A DNA stretch of 64,000 nt, from NCBI RefSeq assembly GCF_900115655.1, contig NZ_FOXF01000010.1:1-64000 (forward strand), read 5' to 3'. The notes below the pieces were generated by a model. The model made no database searches, had not been told where the DNA came from, and worked only from the letters and a program-made list of their open reading frames with translations. Position 1 is the stretch's first letter. Every line of letters begins with the position of its first letter. Of the stretch, positions 8,790 through 16,923 are shown piece by piece. The DNA comes from Ruminobacter amylophilus (GTDB taxonomy: Bacteria > Pseudomonadota > Gammaproteobacteria > Enterobacterales > Succinivibrionaceae). Both the position numbers and the translations under genes were made by a program.

Positions 8790-9377
8790 TCAGTTTATAA
8801 GGAATCGGATTATTTCAGGAAGATAGAATTCATAATGATCAAACTGATGACAGCCACCGTCCTCTATATGAACCAGTGCACTGCGTCCCAGAAGCACGCT
8901 GGCATCGACATAATCCAGCAGTTCATCCCCTCTCTGAAGAAACAGAGCCAGATTTTTTGTATTAAGCTCGTATGATTCCGCTATTTTTTTTGCATCCTCA
9001 ACATGCTTTTCGGTAATTTCGAACTCATCTCCGGTATAAACGTTTATCTGCTTTCCCTTAACCTGTTCAAGGAAATTCCACGGATACACACACGGATTTA
9101 TCAGTACGGCCTTAAGGTTGTACTTGGCAGACAGATACATTGACAGAAAACCGCCCATCGAACTTCCGATAAGACACACCTTTACCCCCTGGTTCAGGTA
9201 CTTCTCAACAAGAGAACACATGTCGGCAAAAGCCTCTGCGGGGGTATTTGGAAGATCCATGGCATCAAAGGAAAGATCCACCTCATAGTCGTGTATGTAA
9301 TCCTTTGTCTGAGTCGCCTTCACGGCTCTGGATGAGGACTTGAACCCATGAACATATAAAACCACAGTGTTATTCAT
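8790..9377 (-). CDS. yqiA: Alpha/beta-hydrolase esterase YqiA
   Basis: YqiA is a small esterase of the alpha/beta-hydrolase fold with activity on short acyl and CoA esters; its physiological role is unsettled. The protein has the N-terminal YVHGFKSSS oxyanion region, the nucleophile elbow GSSMGG (Ser73) and a C-terminal GGCHQFDHYE segment that supplies the catalytic His. The length is 195 residues (E. coli 193). Its start codon directly abuts the cpdA stop, which indicates translational coupling. The cpdA-yqiA order upstream of parE is the enterobacterial one. Confidence 0.9.
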   Translation of the reverse strand: MNNTVVLYVHGFKSSSRAVKATQTKDYIHDYEVDLSFDAMDLPNTPAEAFADMCSLVEKYLNQGVKVCLIGSSMGGFLSMYLSAKYNLKAVLINPCVYPWNFLEQVKGKQINVYTGDEFEITEKHVEDAKKIAESYELNTKNLALFLQRGDELLDYVDASVLLGRSALVHIEDGGCHQFDHYEFYLPEIIRFLIN

Positions 9378-10214
9378 TTAGTACCCGCCTATCGCAAAAT
9401 CAGGTCTGAACGACTCAAAAGGCAGACGATACACATCAGTGGATATGCCTCCGTCAGGAGTGAATGTTATGTACCTCCACCCCGGTCCTTTGCTGTCCAG
9501 GCCGAAATTAAAACTTAAAGGTTCAAACTGAATACTTGTGGCAGGAGAAGAAATAAATCTTATTCCGTCTCTTACAAAATCCGTTTCCTGATGCACATGT
9601 CCGCAAAGAACAAGCTTCACTTTCGGATAGTGAGAAATAAGCTCAAGAAGTTCTTCCTTATTTCTCAGCTCATGCTGATCAAGCCATGCGCTGTTTACCC
9701 TGTAGGCATTATGATGCAGACACACAACCGTATAAAGTTCCGGATGATTATCCAGACACTGTCTGAGATAATTTAGCTCTTCCGGAGTTATCCAGCCGAA
9801 GGGTGCGTTGTAGACCTGAGTATTAAGCAGTACGAACTGCCATTTATCAACTATTACGTTCTTGGCGGCACTGACTCCCACGGTTGGGAATACTCTGGCC
9901 ATTTTTGGACCGTCATCATGATTGCCCGGAAGCCAGAATACCGGCTGTGAGAAAGAATCGTGCATCATTTTGGCGAAATTGATATAGGACTGTTCGGAAT
10001 AATCCTGAGCAATATCACCTGTAGCAATTATCAAATCAAATTTTCTATTCTGTCTGAGAACAGCATCAATCACAGCCTGAAGACTTCCGGCTGTATTGAT
10101 ACCTAAAAAGCCAGTATTCAGATCCGCAAACAGATGCGTATCAGTAAGCTGAAGGATACTGAATGCCCCGTCAGCTCTGGAAGGCTTTACATATTCTTTA
10201 TCAAAATCTTGCAC
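9378..10214 (-). CDS. cpdA: 3',5'-cyclic AMP phosphodiesterase CpdA
   Basis: CpdA hydrolyses cAMP and so tunes CRP-dependent transcription. The metallophosphoesterase motifs are all present: DTHLF, GDIAQD, GNHD, CLHHN and GHVHQE. A GTG at 10214 gives 278 residues, close to the 275 of E. coli, and has an AGGA 11 bases upstream. An in-frame ATG at 10289 would add 25 residues without a recognisable ribosome site. The E. coli gene between nudF and cpdA, yqiB, is absent; a gap of about 475 bases stands in its place. CpdA makes a CRP site elsewhere in the window (focA) biologically reasonable. Confidence 0.9.
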   Translation of the reverse strand: MQDFDKEYVKPSRADGAFSILQLTDTHLFADLNTGFLGINTAGSLQAVIDAVLRQNRKFDLIIATGDIAQDYSEQSYINFAKMMHDSFSQPVFWLPGNHDDGPKMARVFPTVGVSAAKNVIVDKWQFVLLNTQVYNAPFGWITPEELNYLRQCLDNHPELYTVVCLHHNAYRVNSAWLDQHELRNKEELLELISHYPKVKLVLCGHVHQETDFVRDGIRFISSPATSIQFEPLSFNFGLDSKGPGWRYITFTPDGGISTDVYRLPFESFRPDFAIGGY

Positions 10215-10689
10215 TGATAATAAAATCCTATATTGCTTGATGCTCCAAAAATCACCTACAGGAAAAGAAAAAGGAGCATTCCCATGCACTGTCAGAAATC
10301 ACCCGTCCGACAGCAGTACGGTCATTTTGCATTACCGAATGACGCATTCTTTTATGACTGCTGTTGTTTCTGCGTTCAATATTTTTTATTGAATGATTTC
10401 CTTAAGTTAATGTTTCCCGCAAAAAGCTAAAATTAACTTCAGTTCATCTTTCCGAAACGTCTCGGATTCAAAGCGAATCAGAGCTCACCCCACCGGAAGA
10501 CTGAAGAAATGATCAGTTGTGCAGCTATTGATGTATCACAAACGACACAAATTAACGAATTGATTTACTACAACAATCGAAAACAATTTTATATATATTT
10601 ATAATAAAAAACGTAAAAATAAATCATAAAAACCATAAAAAAATTTTTTGTTTTTATAATTTTTGAACAATCACACATTTATTACAGAG
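10215..10689. other. AT-rich gap where E. coli has yqiB
   Basis: No supported gene. From about 10550 to 10670 it is very A+T-rich. It may hold the cpdA promoter and 5' leader. I saw no convincing terminator for nudF. Confidence 0.5.
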
Positions 10690-11307
10690 CTACTCAGACA
10701 GAAAATTCTTTCTGATTTTTTCTCTGTGAAGGGCCAGATACTGAATTCCGATAATGGCTATGGCATTACAGAAATCCCCGTTTTCCAGCATTTCATATGC
10801 TTCAGAAAAAGGCACCGAAAAAACCCTTATGTTCTCATGCTCTGTCGCAAGTCCGTGGATCCCGCAGGCTTTTGAAGCATCAACCATACCAATGTAGAGA
10901 TCGATACTTTCAGTTGATCCGCCCGGAGTAGTAAAAAAGCGGGTGGCAAACACGGCTTTACTGCATTCCACTCCGGCTTCTTCCCTGACTTCTCTAAGTA
11001 CGGTATTCAGAGTATTATGCCTGTCCTTTTCATCAACAATTCCGGCTACCACTTCAAGCAGCCACGGATTCTGATCTTTTCTTATTGCCCCCGGACGGAA
11101 CTGTTCGATAAGAATCACCTCATCCCTTACCGGATCATAAGGAACCAATGCAGCGGCATCACCTCTTTCAAAAATTTCACGGGACATAGGACCTATGATC
11201 GTGCCGTCAAAGCCCTCATAACTCACCGTATACCGATCCATACCAAAAAAACCTTTATACAGTGGTTCAGTTCCATGCAATGTATATTTTAAATGTTGCC
11301 GCCGCAT
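10690..11307 (-). CDS. nudF: ADP-ribose pyrophosphatase NudF
   Basis: NudF is a Nudix hydrolase that cleaves ADP-ribose to AMP and ribose 5-phosphate. The family hallmarks are visible: REIFERGDAAALVPYDP, LIEQFRPGA, the Nudix helix REVREEAG and the following TTPGGSTE loop. The Nudix box has two extra residues between its first glycine and the REVREE helix compared with the canonical spacing, and no glutamate at position 7. ATG at 11307 gives 205 residues (E. coli 209); a TTG at 11394 would extend it by 29 residues that the family lacks. It heads the minus-strand group with cpdA and yqiA. Confidence 0.9.
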   Translation of the reverse strand: MRRQHLKYTLHGTEPLYKGFFGMDRYTVSYEGFDGTIIGPMSREIFERGDAAALVPYDPVRDEVILIEQFRPGAIRKDQNPWLLEVVAGIVDEKDRHNTLNTVLREVREEAGVECSKAVFATRFFTTPGGSTESIDLYIGMVDASKACGIHGLATEHENIRVFSVPFSEAYEMLENGDFCNAIAIIGIQYLALHREKIRKNFLSE

Positions 11308-11795
11308 TAATTTACCGTTTAAAAAGTTGTAAGACACGCCTCGGAATATTCCCGCAACCCTTTTCTCTGTTGATTTTACATACAACAAATTCAAAAAATT
11401 GTGAAAGAAAATGTTTTCATTATAAAAAGACAGTGATTTATAAAAATTATTTTTATCTTGCTTAACTGTCTTTCAATAAAAAACGATTAAAATCTAATCG
11501 TTTTAACATTTTTATCATTTTTTTATTACATTCTATATACTTTACACAACTCTTGCAAAGTATGACAGAGAATATGCTTCCAAATACCTTTACATTGTCT
11601 ATATTTTCATCAGAAAACGTCATATTACTCATTTTTACCCACAACTGTTCCTGCTGATATTTTTGTTTTGTAAATTAGAGTAGAGTAAAATAAAACACGG
11701 AACTTGAACATCAATGCTTACACCGGCTGTTTCACGCCCACCGTTTTCACGGAACCGTGCAGTCCGCCGGTACACATACAGGATTATTTATCAAA
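11308..11795. other. Divergent intergenic region nudF / pyrC
   Basis: A stretch of 488 bases between two divergent genes that should hold both promoters. Most is A+T-rich, turning GC-richer near 11720-11780, where CACGGAACCGTG and CCGGC/GCCGG repeats lie just before pyrC. A minus-strand frame at 11462-11644 has unusual composition and no family resemblance and is not called. Confidence 0.4.
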
Positions 11796-13142
11796 ATGTC
11801 AGCCACACTTTTAAAAAACGCTACATACATAAATGAAGGCTGTACCAGCCAGAGAGACATTCTTCTAAAAAACGGCCTGATTGAAAGAATTGACACAAGC
11901 ATTCCTGCTGATGACAGCTACGAAATCATCGACTGCAGAGATATGCTTGTACTGCCAGGCGTGATAGACGACCAGGTTCACTTCCGTGAACCCGGCGCAA
12001 CCCACAAGGCTACCATTGCCACTGAATCAGTGGCTGCAGTGCTTGGAGGAACAACTTCATTCATGGACATGCCGAACAACAATCCTCCGGCAGTAACCAT
12101 TGAAGACATCATGGCCAAAAAGGACATAGCGGCCAGAAATTCATACGCAAACTACTCTTTCTACCTCGGTGCAACCGAAAACAACATGGAAGAAATACAG
12201 AAAATAAACCCTGCTGAAATCTGCGGCGTGAAAATCTTCATGGGTTCTTCTACCGGCAATCTTCTTGTTGACAAGGATGAGGCTCTCTACAATATATTCA
12301 AAAACTGTCATGTTCTCATAGCCACACACTGTGAAGACAATGCCCTGATTAACAAAAACATGGAAGAATTCAAGGCCAGGTACGGAGAGGAAAATTTAAA
12401 ACCTTACATGCATCCTCTCATCAGAAATCACAAGGCATGCTACAAATCAACCAAGAAAGCCGTGGATCTGGCACTTGAAACCGGAGCAAATCTCCATGTT
12501 CTTCATCTTTCAACGGAAGATGAAATTGAGCTGTTCAGACCTTTTGCTGACATCAGCCTGGAACAGAGAAAAATAACAGCCGAAGCGTGTGCGCACCATC
12601 TGTTCTTCAATGACAAATCATACGAAAGACTCGGTAACAGACTGAAATGCAACCCTGCCGTCAAAACCGAAGAGGACAGAAAGGCTCTCATAAGTGCAGT
12701 GGAACAGGGAATTATTTCAATTATTGCCACCGACCATGCTCCTCATACTCTGGAGGAAAAGAATCAGCCTTTCTACAAAGCTCCGTCCGGATTACCTCTG
12801 ATTCAGTATTCACTGCTGGCCGTCCTTGAACTGGTTCATCGCAATGAACTTTCTCTTGAAGCTGCCGTAACGGCTCTAAGCCATAATCCTGCCGTAAGAT
12901 TCAATATCGACAGAAGAGGTTTTATAAAGGAAGGATATTTTGCCGATATAGCTGTTGTTAAAAACGAGGAATTCACCGTTAAACCTGTGGATATCGCTTC
13001 AAAGTGCAAATGGTCTCCGTTCCTGGGATACACATTCGCCAACAGAGTGATGCATACATTTGTTAACGGCAACCACGTAGTCAACAACGGAATTTTTGTT
13101 CCGAACAATATTTTCGGACGAGATCTTCGTTTTAACAGATAA
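11796..13142 (+). CDS. pyrC: Dihydroorotase (class I type)
   Basis: Dihydroorotase closes carbamoyl-aspartate to dihydroorotate in pyrimidine synthesis. The amidohydrolase motifs run in order: LPGVIDDQVHFREPG, the KIFMGSSTGN segment with the lysine expected to be carbamylated, THCEDN, HVLHLSTEDE, and IATDHAPH with the catalytic aspartate. Like the Bacteroidetes-type enzymes it has DDQVHFREPG, so the first histidine of the usual HxH pair is Gln. The 448 residues are longer than the 348 of E. coli PyrC, which is a different class. ATG at 11796 fits the family start; an upstream in-frame start is unlikely. Allantoinase is the main alternative. Confidence 0.85.
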   Translation: MSATLLKNATYINEGCTSQRDILLKNGLIERIDTSIPADDSYEIIDCRDMLVLPGVIDDQVHFREPGATHKATIATESVAAVLGGTTSFMDMPNNNPPAVTIEDIMAKKDIAARNSYANYSFYLGATENNMEEIQKINPAEICGVKIFMGSSTGNLLVDKDEALYNIFKNCHVLIATHCEDNALINKNMEEFKARYGEENLKPYMHPLIRNHKACYKSTKKAVDLALETGANLHVLHLSTEDEIELFRPFADISLEQRKITAEACAHHLFFNDKSYERLGNRLKCNPAVKTEEDRKALISAVEQGIISIIATDHAPHTLEEKNQPFYKAPSGLPLIQYSLLAVLELVHRNELSLEAAVTALSHNPAVRFNIDRRGFIKEGYFADIAVVKNEEFTVKPVDIASKCKWSPFLGYTFANRVMHTFVNGNHVVNNGIFVPNNIFGRDLRFNR

Positions 13143-13157
13143 TCATATTGTTTCATC

Positions 13158-13196
13158 CCGGAACCGGCGGTTCGAAATTATCACCGGTTCCATTTT
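13158..13196 (+). terminator. Terminator after pyrC
   Basis: GGAACCGG (13160-13167) pairs perfectly with CCGGTTCC (13184-13191), then ATTTTCTCT. It starts 18 bases after the pyrC stop. Confidence 0.55.
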
Positions 13197-13360
13197 CTCT
13201 CCGTCGAACATCACTGGAATCAGTTCCTTAATGTCATTTTCAGACAGTAAACAGCATGATGTTTTCATGAAAGCATTCATATGAGTTGTGTTTAATCAGC
13301 AATTATAAAGTACACATTTCTGATAAAAAGTTGGATAATTTAACTAAAGTTTCTTTTGTA

Positions 13361-13375
13361 TAACATTTTGATAAC
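13361..13375 (-). promoter_or_regulatory. ArcA-box-like direct repeat upstream of arcA
   Basis: Read on the minus strand the site is GTTATCAAAATGTTA: two GTTA units 11 bases apart, 12 of 15 positions equal to the ArcA-P consensus GTTAATTAAATGTTA. It lies about 50 bases upstream of the likely arcA -10. Autoregulation is an inference. Confidence 0.4.
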
Positions 13376-13421
13376 ATTTATTGTTTTTTTATCTGGAAAA
13401 ACCCTCACATTTCTTGTTAAA

Positions 13422-13430
13422 TGCTATACT
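13422..13430 (+). promoter_or_regulatory. Extended -10 element, candidate arcA promoter
   Basis: TGCTATACT has an extended TGn motif and a near-consensus -10. No good -35 lies 16-18 bases upstream, which fits an extended -10 promoter. It would give a 5' leader of about 145 bases. Confidence 0.4.
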
Positions 13431-13581
13431 AGAATTAGTCAAGTTGTTAAAATTATAAATAAATTAGAAAAATATTGTGTAAATTCATGCCGTATTTTAC
13501 TTATTTATAACAACAATGCAATTTAATAGACTTTTTTCATAAGTCAGAAGATTCGAAACAAATTATTCAGGGATTTTAATC

Positions 13582-14304
13582 ATGTCTGCTGCAACTGTAC
13601 TGATTGTTGATGATGAACCTGTAGCATGTAAAATGGCTACGTCCATATTCAACGCTGAAGGGTACGAAACCCTTATTGCCGGTAACGGTGACGAAATGCA
13701 TGAGATTCTCAGCAGTCGTCAGGTCGACCTTATTCTTCTTGATATCAACCTTCCCGGTAAAAACGGGCTTATCCTCGCCAGAGAAATCAGAGAGAAGGGT
13801 GATATCGCCTTAATGTTTGTAACAGGACGTGATAACGACATTGACCGTATCCTCGGACTTGAAATCGGTGCAGATGACTACATCACCAAGCCATTCAATC
13901 CCAGAGAACTGACCATCAGAGCCAGAAACCTCATCAACAGAACAAAATCCAAAAAGGAACCTGTACAGCAGTTTGTTCCTACCGCTTCAGAAAAATATGA
14001 ATTTGACGGCTGGGTTCTGGAAACCAACAGCCATGACCTGATCAGTCCGTCAGGTGTTGAAACCAGACTTCCAAGAGCCGAATTCCGCATGCTCCAGTAT
14101 TTCTGTGAACATCCAAAACTCATTGTTACCCGCTCAGACCTCATGTTCTTCATGATGGGACGCGAGTTAAAGGAACATGACAGAACCGTTGACGTTACCA
14201 TCAGAAAACTGCGCCGTCATCTGGACAGCGAAGATGCTCAGAATCTAATCGAAACAATTTTCGGTGAAGGTTATCGCTTCGGAGCAGACGTTAAGGTATC
14301 ATAA
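13582..14304 (+). CDS. arcA: Aerobic/anaerobic response regulator ArcA
   Basis: ArcA is the DNA-binding regulator that, phosphorylated by ArcB, represses respiratory genes and activates fermentative ones under low oxygen. An N-terminal receiver domain (VDDEP; Asp in LLDINLPGKNGL; Lys in YITKPFNPREL) joins an OmpR/PhoB winged helix (residues about 135-235) ending in HDRTVDVTIRKLRRHL and FGEGYRF. The GRDN, GLEIGADDYITKPF and GRELKEHDRTVDVTIR stretches are nearly identical to E. coli ArcA, and the length is 240 (E. coli 238). It is convergent with the arcB locus, whereas the two genes are unlinked in E. coli. A structured 3' region follows. Confidence 0.96.
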   Translation: MSAATVLIVDDEPVACKMATSIFNAEGYETLIAGNGDEMHEILSSRQVDLILLDINLPGKNGLILAREIREKGDIALMFVTGRDNDIDRILGLEIGADDYITKPFNPRELTIRARNLINRTKSKKEPVQQFVPTASEKYEFDGWVLETNSHDLISPSGVETRLPRAEFRMLQYFCEHPKLIVTRSDLMFFMMGRELKEHDRTVDVTIRKLRRHLDSEDAQNLIETIFGEGYRFGADVKVS

Positions 14305-14310
14305 GAAAAA

Positions 14311-14376
14311 ATCCGGTCAATCCTTACACAAGGATTGACTGTCCACATCCCTGAGACAGTCATGCAAGAACCGGAA
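14311..14376 (+). other. Possible three-way-junction RNA in the arcA 3' UTR
   Basis: Starting 8 bases after the arcA stop, TCCGGT (14312-14317) pairs with ACCGGA (14370-14375). It encloses CAATCCTT/AAGGATTG (14318-14325 with 14330-14337) and ACTGTC/GACAGT (14338-14343 with 14355-14360). The three helices make a compact junction just before an intrinsic terminator, a layout seen for 3' UTR-derived small RNAs. Expression is unproven. Confidence 0.35.
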
Positions 14377-14390
14377 AACTCTTTTAAGAA

Positions 14391-14422
14391 GGACGTGAAT
14401 CCCCTGATTCACGTTTTTTTTT
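14391..14422 (+). terminator. Strong intrinsic terminator of arcA
   Basis: ACGTGAATC pairs with GATTCACGT (14393-14401 with 14406-14414) around a 4-base loop, followed directly by a run of T. Confidence 0.85.
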
Positions 14423-14606
14423 GTTACCCGAATATAAAACCTGAATTCATTTTCGTAAAGGTGTGCCCCCCGTAACCTGCTGACGTAAGTATACAGCCGA
14501 AGACAAACCGGCCATATTCATAAAATAAAGCGTCACCCCACTCCGGAAGCACGAGGAAATACTTGTTCAATTCAGAGAACAGTCTTATTGATGCTCCGAA
14601 ACCGCA

Positions 14607-14969
14607 TTACATTCCGGAAAGAGTCATCACAAAATTTCTGAGTTCCTTTGTATCAGCCAGAATATCTTCCCTCAATTCGATAATTCTGCTGTTCAGAGCA
14701 TATGAATCACGTTCTTTCAACAGTTCAAGTTCAATTTCCTTGGCCTTGGAGGAAACTCTTGTAAGACCTATTGAGCTGGCAGCTCCTTTAATCTTGTGAA
14801 GTTCCTTACCTGCTTCCTCAAAGCCATTCTTGTTGAAATAGCTCATGCAGTTGCCCAGATAGTCTTCAACACTGTTAAGAAACATATCTATGCCTTCACA
14901 GATAGGTCCCTTTCCCGCGATGCTGACAAACTCGTTAACGTATTTTATATTTACAATATCTGTTATCAT
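14607..14969 (-). CDS. Stand-alone HPt phosphotransfer protein (split from ArcB)
   Basis: This 120-residue protein is a histidine phosphotransfer domain: His58 lies in the ELHKIKGAASSIGL helix, which matches the EGHKIKGAAGSVGL site of the E. coli ArcB HPt domain, and the preceding helices (YVNEF, GIDMFLNSVEDYL) also align with it. It is in the same frame as arcB, separated only by TAATAA, and its ATG has AGGA 7 bases upstream inside the arcB end. The simplest reading is fission of a tripartite ArcB into a hybrid kinase and a separate, translationally coupled HPt that passes phosphate to ArcA. No other receiver partner is visible nearby. Confidence 0.88.
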   Translation of the reverse strand: MITDIVNIKYVNEFVSIAGKGPICEGIDMFLNSVEDYLGNCMSYFNKNGFEEAGKELHKIKGAASSIGLTRVSSKAKEIELELLKERDSYALNSRIIELREDILADTKELRNFVMTLSGM

Positions 14970-14972
14970 TTA

Positions 14973-16814
14973 TTATTCCTGATATTTTTGTAGGTTTTCT
15001 ACCAGTTTACTCAAAGATAAAGGCTTGTTCATCACTCCGTCAATATGATGCTTTTCATATTCCTGCCTGTCATTTATAACATTGGCAGTCAGGGCAATCA
15101 GAGGAATCCTGCATCCCAGTTCATTAACGAACACGTCAGCCACATCAAAGCCTGTCATATCCGGTAACTGCATATCCAACAATGCAAGATCCAGCTCCTC
15201 ACTCTTGAATAAATCTATAGCTTCCTGACCAGTTTTAGCCACAAATACCTTGTGTCCCAGCTTTTCCAGCATTGTTCTGGCTACAAGAATGTTTAAATCA
15301 ACATCTTCAACTAGCAATACTCTCAAACTTGTTTTCACCTGTCTGCTTTCAGATACACCATCTGTCTGCTTGAAGGAGAATTTAACGGTAAAAGTACTTC
15401 CCTTTCCAAGTTCACTGTCAAGATGAACGGAACCGTTAAGTGCCTGACACAGATTCTTGGTAACATGAAGTCCGATACCGGTACCGGTTGACTGTTTTGT
15501 TCCTTCAACCTGATAGTAAAGACCGAATATCTTCTCCTGTTCTTCCTTGGCTATGCCTATACCGGTATCCGTTATCGCAAAGGAAAGTTCAGCGGCGTCT
15601 CCGTTCATATGCTGCTTCACATTAATGGTTATGCCGCCTTTCTTGGTGAATTTGATGGCGTTGCCTGTCAGATTCCAGAGAATCTGACGCAAACGTGTCG
15701 GATCAAGCAGAAGATACTCCGCCACCTTTCCTTCGACATTAAATTTGAAATCAAGGTTCTTCTGTTCCGTCATGAGATGAGACAGTGTTTCAAAATCATC
15801 CAGAAAATCCTGCCACTTGACCTTTTCATAAATTACGTTAAATGTCTGACGCTCAAACTTGTTCAGGTCAATAACATCATTGAAGATATTGCCCAGCGTA
15901 ACCGCACTGACGTTGATAGCCTTAAGATTACGCATGTCATCTCCGTTAAAACGACCGGTCTGCATAAGTATGTCACTTAACCCGACTATACCGTTTAACG
16001 GTGTTCTGAGTTCATGACTCAGAGTAGATATGAAATTACTCTTATCACGTGAGGTCTTTTCAAGAAGATCCTGCTCATACTTAAGTTTTGTTATATCGTG
16101 TCCGTACAGCATGATGCCTATCAGATTACCTTCCGCATTGACAGCAGGTCTTTTTCTCATCTGATAAACCACTCCGTTTATGGTGCTTTCATACGTTACG
16201 TCACTTTTATTCATTTTCAGAATATCATCGAACTTGGCAAAGATATCATCAAGTTCATGATCATCCTTCAGAAGTTCAACAAGCTGAGCCGCATCCTTGA
16301 TTCCCAGCAGTCTGAGCATATTATCGTTACATCCCTTGATATTACCGAGTTCGTCTCGGTACATAATGATATCGGGAGTGAGATCAACTATGGCAGAGAA
16401 GAACGTTGCCTGCTCTTCCAGTTCCTTTTCAACCTTCTTTTTCTGCCCGCGCAGAACTTCATGGTCTTTGGTAAGAGTAAGATTTCTGTCTCGCTGGTTA
16501 ATCATGGCAACGTATGTTTTTGCCAGAGATTTCTTCATATCCTTAACCTGGGTTCTGGCATTTTCAACATCAGCGAACACCTGATAAAAGAAGAATACGA
16601 CGAACGGGGTAAGAAGAGCTCCGTAGCATAGAGGCTGAATCACGTCATAAATGGAAATGGCGCCATTAAAGAAATAACTTAGGGCACAGTGTACAACGGT
16701 GATAAAAAGAGTCAGAAAAAAACCGAGCACGGCTGACAGATATACAACAGACTTCTGATACAACCTGCTTACCCAATGTTTTAACTTCTGCTCACAGACA
16801 CTGTAAATATTCAT
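14973..16814 (-). CDS. arcB: ArcB hybrid sensor kinase without HPt domain
   Basis: ArcB senses the redox state of the quinone pool and phosphorylates ArcA. Two membrane segments (about residues 24-45 and 58-80) precede a coiled coil (about 85-135), a PAS domain (about 137-245), a DHp domain with His267 in LSHELRTPLNG, a catalytic domain (N box near 381; DTGIG; GTGIGLH) and a receiver domain with Asp547 in LLDMQLPD. The protein ends at 613 residues, whereas E. coli ArcB (778) continues into an HPt domain. Of the two PAS-region cysteines known in E. coli (180 and 241), the first aligns with Cys162 and the second is Val216. It lies after glgC on the same strand. Confidence 0.93.
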   Translation of the reverse strand: MNIYSVCEQKLKHWVSRLYQKSVVYLSAVLGFFLTLFITVVHCALSYFFNGAISIYDVIQPLCYGALLTPFVVFFFYQVFADVENARTQVKDMKKSLAKTYVAMINQRDRNLTLTKDHEVLRGQKKKVEKELEEQATFFSAIVDLTPDIIMYRDELGNIKGCNDNMLRLLGIKDAAQLVELLKDDHELDDIFAKFDDILKMNKSDVTYESTINGVVYQMRKRPAVNAEGNLIGIMLYGHDITKLKYEQDLLEKTSRDKSNFISTLSHELRTPLNGIVGLSDILMQTGRFNGDDMRNLKAINVSAVTLGNIFNDVIDLNKFERQTFNVIYEKVKWQDFLDDFETLSHLMTEQKNLDFKFNVEGKVAEYLLLDPTRLRQILWNLTGNAIKFTKKGGITINVKQHMNGDAAELSFAITDTGIGIAKEEQEKIFGLYYQVEGTKQSTGTGIGLHVTKNLCQALNGSVHLDSELGKGSTFTVKFSFKQTDGVSESRQVKTSLRVLLVEDVDLNILVARTMLEKLGHKVFVAKTGQEAIDLFKSEELDLALLDMQLPDMTGFDVADVFVNELGCRIPLIALTANVINDRQEYEKHHIDGVMNKPLSLSKLVENLQKYQE

Positions 16815-16923
16815 GATACGTTATACCAATTCCATTTGATTTTCTGCCGTTACATTTCACTTTCTGTGAAAATACGCCGGTAACGGCAGCGTATATTACA
16901 TCTTCACGACTGTCACGGGGGCT

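Noticed and set aside
11462-11644. A 60-codon minus-strand frame upstream of nudF
   Set aside because: It is Lys/Ile/Asn-rich with no family pattern, consistent with AT-rich intergenic DNA.
10485-14560. A dispersed repeat: similar TCACCCCA..CCGGAAG strings at about 10485 and 14533
   Set aside because: The match is short and broken with no third copy noticed, so chance is sufficient.
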